NCBI GenBank assembly: GCA_021794995.1
Contig: JAJYPY010000012.1
Coordinates: 1 to 33,479, forward strand
Direction: 5' to 3'
From: Actinomycetes bacterium
Lineage (GTDB): Bacteria; Actinomycetota; Acidimicrobiia; Acidimicrobiales; RAAP-2
DNA: 33,479 nt
Below the pieces are notes generated by a model. It was not told the origin of the DNA and did no database searches. It saw nothing but the letters and a program-made list of their open reading frames with translations. The position numbers were made by a program, and so were the translations under genes. Below are positions 31,337 to 33,479 of this stretch, piece after piece. Position 1 is the first letter of the stretch; every line of letters begins with the position of its first letter.

Positions 31337-31525
31337 GTGCCGACCATACCCGACACGCCCACCACCACCGTGAAGGTCGCCGCCGAGGTCCTCGGGGTCG
31401 CCGAGTGGTCGCTCTACAACGCCATCCGGGAGGGAACGGCGCCCTTTCCCGTCGTGCGCGTGGGGCGCCGCCTCGTCGTGCCGACGGCGCCCCTACGGCG
31501 TCTCCTCGGCGTTGCCGAAGCGTGA
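31337..31525 (+). CDS. Excisionase-like small HTH protein
   Basis: The 62-aa product TTVKVAAEVLGVAEWSLYNAIREGTAPFPVVRVGRRLVVPTAPLRRLLGV has the excisionase/AlpA-type helix-turn-helix followed by the VGRRLVVP wing. Such proteins bend DNA to steer integrase toward excision. The start is GTG 31337 with GGAGGGTGA upstream. It is transcribed away from the XRE-integrase operon, so excision could be switched separately. The 87 bases that follow, up to the next ORF, show no other feature. Confidence 0.88.
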   Translation: MPTIPDTPTTTVKVAAEVLGVAEWSLYNAIREGTAPFPVVRVGRRLVVPTAPLRRLLGVAEA

Positions 31526-31612
31526 GGACCGCTGAGTCTCGCTGCCCCGCAGGGTGCCCGGCTCGTAGGAACGGGAGGCGGGAGGGGGACAGGCGGGGGC
31601 CAAGGTGACTGA

Positions 31613-32524
31613 ATGAGTGCCGAGCGCACCTGCCATCTGTGCGGCCGCCCGTCGGCCAAGAAGACCGTCTGCGGCAGCTGCAAAGAGGCTGCTGAGGTCT
31701 TCGGGGAGGCCGCGGTCGCCGAGGCGGCACGCTGGTGGAAGAAAGCGCCCCGGGGCCTGAGAGGTTCGCACAGCAAGCGCCGGGTGAAGACGATCTCGGT
31801 GCACGCCTTCGAGGACGGGGAAACACCCTTCGAGGCCGCACTGCGCGCCACGGTCGACGTGCTGCGGGCAGACGACCACCGGGGAACCGACGGTCCTCCA
31901 GTGGCCAGCGAAGCCCGCGACGGGACATCGGGCGGAGTATTTCAGGGGGGTCCGCGTCGCTTCGAGCGCACCGCCCGGTGGATTGATTGGACGTCCCCCG
32001 CAGAGCGCGGGTGGGACGAACCAGCCGACCCGCTGGCCGCCGCCCGGCGGAAGGTGCGGCGTGAGATCGCCCGAGTGCGGGCCGCTCTCGAGTCCGAGCC
32101 CGAGCGATCCGAATCCCAGGCGCACAGGGAGGCCCGCTTCGCTGCATTGCACGAGCAGCTTGCCACCCTGGGGGCCCTGGCCCAACAGCTGGTGCGAGCG
32201 CGGCAAGCGTCCGAGGACGACCCCAACTTGGGCAGCTATGCGCGGGGCGAGATCTCCTGGACCGAACTCCAGCGCCGCCTAGGTCCGGCGTGGTCGCCTC
32301 GTGCGGCCGGAGCAGTTGAGCAGGATGCGCCCCCGTCCGCACAAGAACCCGCACTCCGCGAGTGCGCTAACCCCGACTGCCAGAAGCCGACCCGTGTGTT
32401 GCGCAAGAACTTGTGCACATCGTGTTACAAGTTCCAGAGGCGAACCGGCCGCCTCCCTGACGCCGATGTCGTCCGCGCCCGCCGCTGGTCGCGGGATGCA
32501 CCGATCGCTCGTGATCTGCTCTGA
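31613..32524 (+). CDS. Zinc-finger hypothetical protein
   Basis: The 303-aa product has two separate cysteine modules. The N-terminal one is CHLC-x12-CGSC. The C-terminal one is CANPDC-x12-CTSCYKFQRRTG, the form of small zinc ribbons in mobile-element proteins. Between them lie charged helices (AARRKVRREIARVRAALESEPERSESQAHREARFAALHEQLATLGALAQQLVRAR) that look like a coiled coil. I do not recognise the family; DNA binding is an inference from the zinc modules. ATG 31613 has AAGGTGA five bases upstream. It begins a plus-strand run of four genes. Confidence 0.7.
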   Translation: MSAERTCHLCGRPSAKKTVCGSCKEAAEVFGEAAVAEAARWWKKAPRGLRGSHSKRRVKTISVHAFEDGETPFEAALRATVDVLRADDHRGTDGPPVASEARDGTSGGVFQGGPRRFERTARWIDWTSPAERGWDEPADPLAAARRKVRREIARVRAALESEPERSESQAHREARFAALHEQLATLGALAQQLVRARQASEDDPNLGSYARGEISWTELQRRLGPAWSPRAAGAVEQDAPPSAQEPALRECANPDCQKPTRVLRKNLCTSCYKFQRRTGRLPDADVVRARRWSRDAPIARDLL

Positions 32525-32534
32525 AAGGACGCGC

Positions 32535-32807
32535 ATGACGAAGAAGAAAATCCGGGCCACGCTCCTCGACGTGCTGGGGCCCGACCACGAAAGTGTTCGG
32601 AGCCTGTACGCCGAGATGCGGAACTTCGAGCTGCTCCGACGCTCGCCGGGCGAGGTCGAACGGCGCGCTCGTCGCAAGAGTGAGCGTCACGTCTCGAGGG
32701 AGCTGTGCGACGGCGCGCCGCTGCCAGTCGCGCTCCGCCATGGTCACCAGCACTATGGCCTTCGCGGCGGCCGGCTCTCCTTCGCTGACTGGTTGGCGCG
32801 GCGATGA
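32535..32807 (+). CDS. 90-aa hypothetical protein
   Basis: This is the real part of a longer ORF in the track. ATG 32535 has GAAAGGA eight bases upstream, and the product is MTKKKIRATLLDVLGPDHESVRSLYAEMRNFELLRRSPGEVERRARRKSERHVSREL... It is basic and helical with no known motif that I see. The stop overlaps the next ATG as ATGA. Confidence 0.65.
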   Translation: MTKKKIRATLLDVLGPDHESVRSLYAEMRNFELLRRSPGEVERRARRKSERHVSRELCDGAPLPVALRHGHQHYGLRGGRLSFADWLARR

Positions 32808-33007
32808 CGCCGGACGAGGCCCGCGAGCAGGCACGCGAACTGCTCCGCGCGGTGGCGGCTGCCAGCGCGGCGGTCGCGCTCGGCGAACTCGACGTGTCCA
32901 CCGCCGTGCTCGGTCGCATCTGCTCCGCGGTCGATCTCGCTCATCAGCTCGCCGCCGCCGCGAGCGAGTGGACAATCCGCGAGCCCGTCGTCGTCCCTGC
33001 CCGCTGA
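32804..33007 (+). CDS. 67-aa hypothetical protein
   Basis: The product MTPDEAREQARELLRAVAAASAAVALGELDVSTAVLGRICSAVDLAHQLAAAASEW... is an acidic, Ala-rich, all-helical small protein. No family is recognised. ATGA overlap with the previous gene indicates coupled translation. Confidence 0.6.
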   Translation: MTPDEAREQARELLRAVAAASAAVALGELDVSTAVLGRICSAVDLAHQLAAAASEWTIREPVVVPAR

Positions 33008-33026
33008 GCCGAGGAGGTGGCGCGCC

Positions 33027-33479
33027 GTGATCGTCCGCACGCCCAACCGCGAGCGCTTCGTCATCATCGACAAGCGCGCCCTCGAAGATGACCGCTTGTC
33101 ATGGCGCGCCCGGGGCCTGCTCGCGTACTTGCTCAGCAAGCCGGACTATTGGGAGGTCATGGTCGGCCACCTCGTCAAGTCGGCGCCGACAGGTCGGACG
33201 ATCGTCCGCTCTACGCTCAAGGAACTCGAGGAGTTCGGCTACATCGTCCGCGCCGACCAGTCGCACCGCGGTGACGGCACCTTCGACGCCCCGGACATCC
33301 AAGTCCTCGAATATCCACAGCTCTCGCAGTTTTCGCAGGTCAGCACCGAGGGCGATATGCGGACACGGTGCGAGCAGGACATATCGGGTGTTTTCCCAGG
33401 TCACAACCGGGGGCGGTTTACCGCTGACGGTCGAACCGTCGACGGTGAATCGCCCCTAAGTAAAGAACAACCTTCAGTG
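33027..33479 (+). CDS. Winged-helix replication-type protein (3' truncated by window edge)
   Basis: The visible 151 residues begin MIVRTPNRERFVIIDKRALEDDRLSWRARGLLAYLLSKPDYWEVMVGHLVKSAPTGRTIVRSTLKELEEFGYIVRADQ. This is the winged-helix pattern of the N-terminal domain of helix-turn-helix or replication-initiation proteins on actinobacterial integrative elements and phages (a relaxed start, then WRARGLLAYLLS and LKELEEFGY). A Ser/Gln/Gly-rich linker follows. The start is GTG 33027, with GAGGAGG nine bases upstream. The ORF is open at the window end, so the product continues. The role in replication is inferred from the family only. Confidence 0.8.
   Translation, partial: MIVRTPNRERFVIIDKRALEDDRLSWRARGLLAYLLSKPDYWEVMVGHLVKSAPTGRTIVRSTLKELEEFGYIVRADQSHRGDGTFDAPDIQVLEYPQLSQFSQVSTEGDMRTRCEQDISGVFPGHNRGRFTADGRTVDGESPLSKEQPSV

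Larger units (their letters stand above)
28752..33479. mobile_element. Integrative element, left end (right end outside window)
   Basis: The gene block begins directly after a tRNA 3' end and includes a tyrosine integrase, an excisionase-like protein, an XRE regulator and a replication-type winged-helix protein. This is the layout of an actinobacterial integrative or conjugative element, or a prophage. The integrase lies nearest the tRNA apart from two small cargo genes. Base use shifts too, with more T- and A-rich codons than in the housekeeping genes to the left. The attachment core would lie in the T-arm and acceptor end of tRNA-Ala (about 28727-28751). The second copy is not in view, so the exact core cannot be set. 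Confidence 0.8.

Overview
The window is high-GC chromosomal DNA from an actinobacterium, most likely an uncultured member of Acidimicrobiia or a near relative. This is an inference from gene content: a FolP2-type dihydropteroate synthase paralogue, a PAC2 protein, an F420-type LLM oxidoreductase, a mycobacterial Rv1355c (MoeY)-like protein, and many promoters that fit leaderless mRNAs. No 16S gene is present to confirm it.

Layout. (1) 1-618: 3' end of an MFS transporter gene. (2) 666-7940, minus strand: a tightly packed operon hrcA-dnaJ-rsmE-HTH-HIT-phoH-ybeY-corC/CNNM-era, mostly with overlapping stops and starts, headed by a clear CIRCE element (7977-8003). It joins heat-shock control to ribosome maturation. 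(3) lepA (minus), rpsT (plus), holA and folP2 (minus). (4) 12380-22335: a cyclic-di-GMP island. It has a class-I c-di-GMP (GEMM-I) riboswitch on the plus strand with its own promoter, leading only into an unannotated 39-codon ORF that converges on a degenerate-GGDEF gene. It also has an active GAF-PAS-GGDEF cyclase, a second degenerate-GGDEF protein, a MoeY-like ThiF/nitroreductase fusion, and a GAF-GGDEF-EAL bifunctional enzyme. (5) 22392-28588: thioredoxin-TPR, an APH-like phosphotransferase, PAC2, an LLM oxidoreductase and leuS. (6) 28678-28751: tRNA-Ala(GGC), followed directly by the left end of an integrative element. That element carries a small ORF, a DUF2335-like membrane protein, a tyrosine integrase, an XRE regulator, an excisionase-like protein, a zinc-finger protein, two small ORFs and a winged-helix replication-type protein. 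It runs off the right edge.

How the parts may work together. In the c-di-GMP island, two proteins make or break c-di-GMP. Two more have lost the GGDEF catalytic motif but keep the RxxD inhibitory-site motif at the canonical five-residue spacing, so they look like c-di-GMP receptors. The riboswitch sits at the 3' end of one of them and would drive RNA antisense to it if transcription reads through the 39-codon ORF. The MoeY-like gene followed by GGDEF-EAL repeats the order of Rv1355c-Rv1354c in Mycobacterium tuberculosis. This ensemble is the best candidate in the window for an undescribed system.

Across the window, several genes start 7-8 nt after a TANNNT box, usually GGTAGSRT, with no Shine-Dalgarno sequence. 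I used this to choose several starts.
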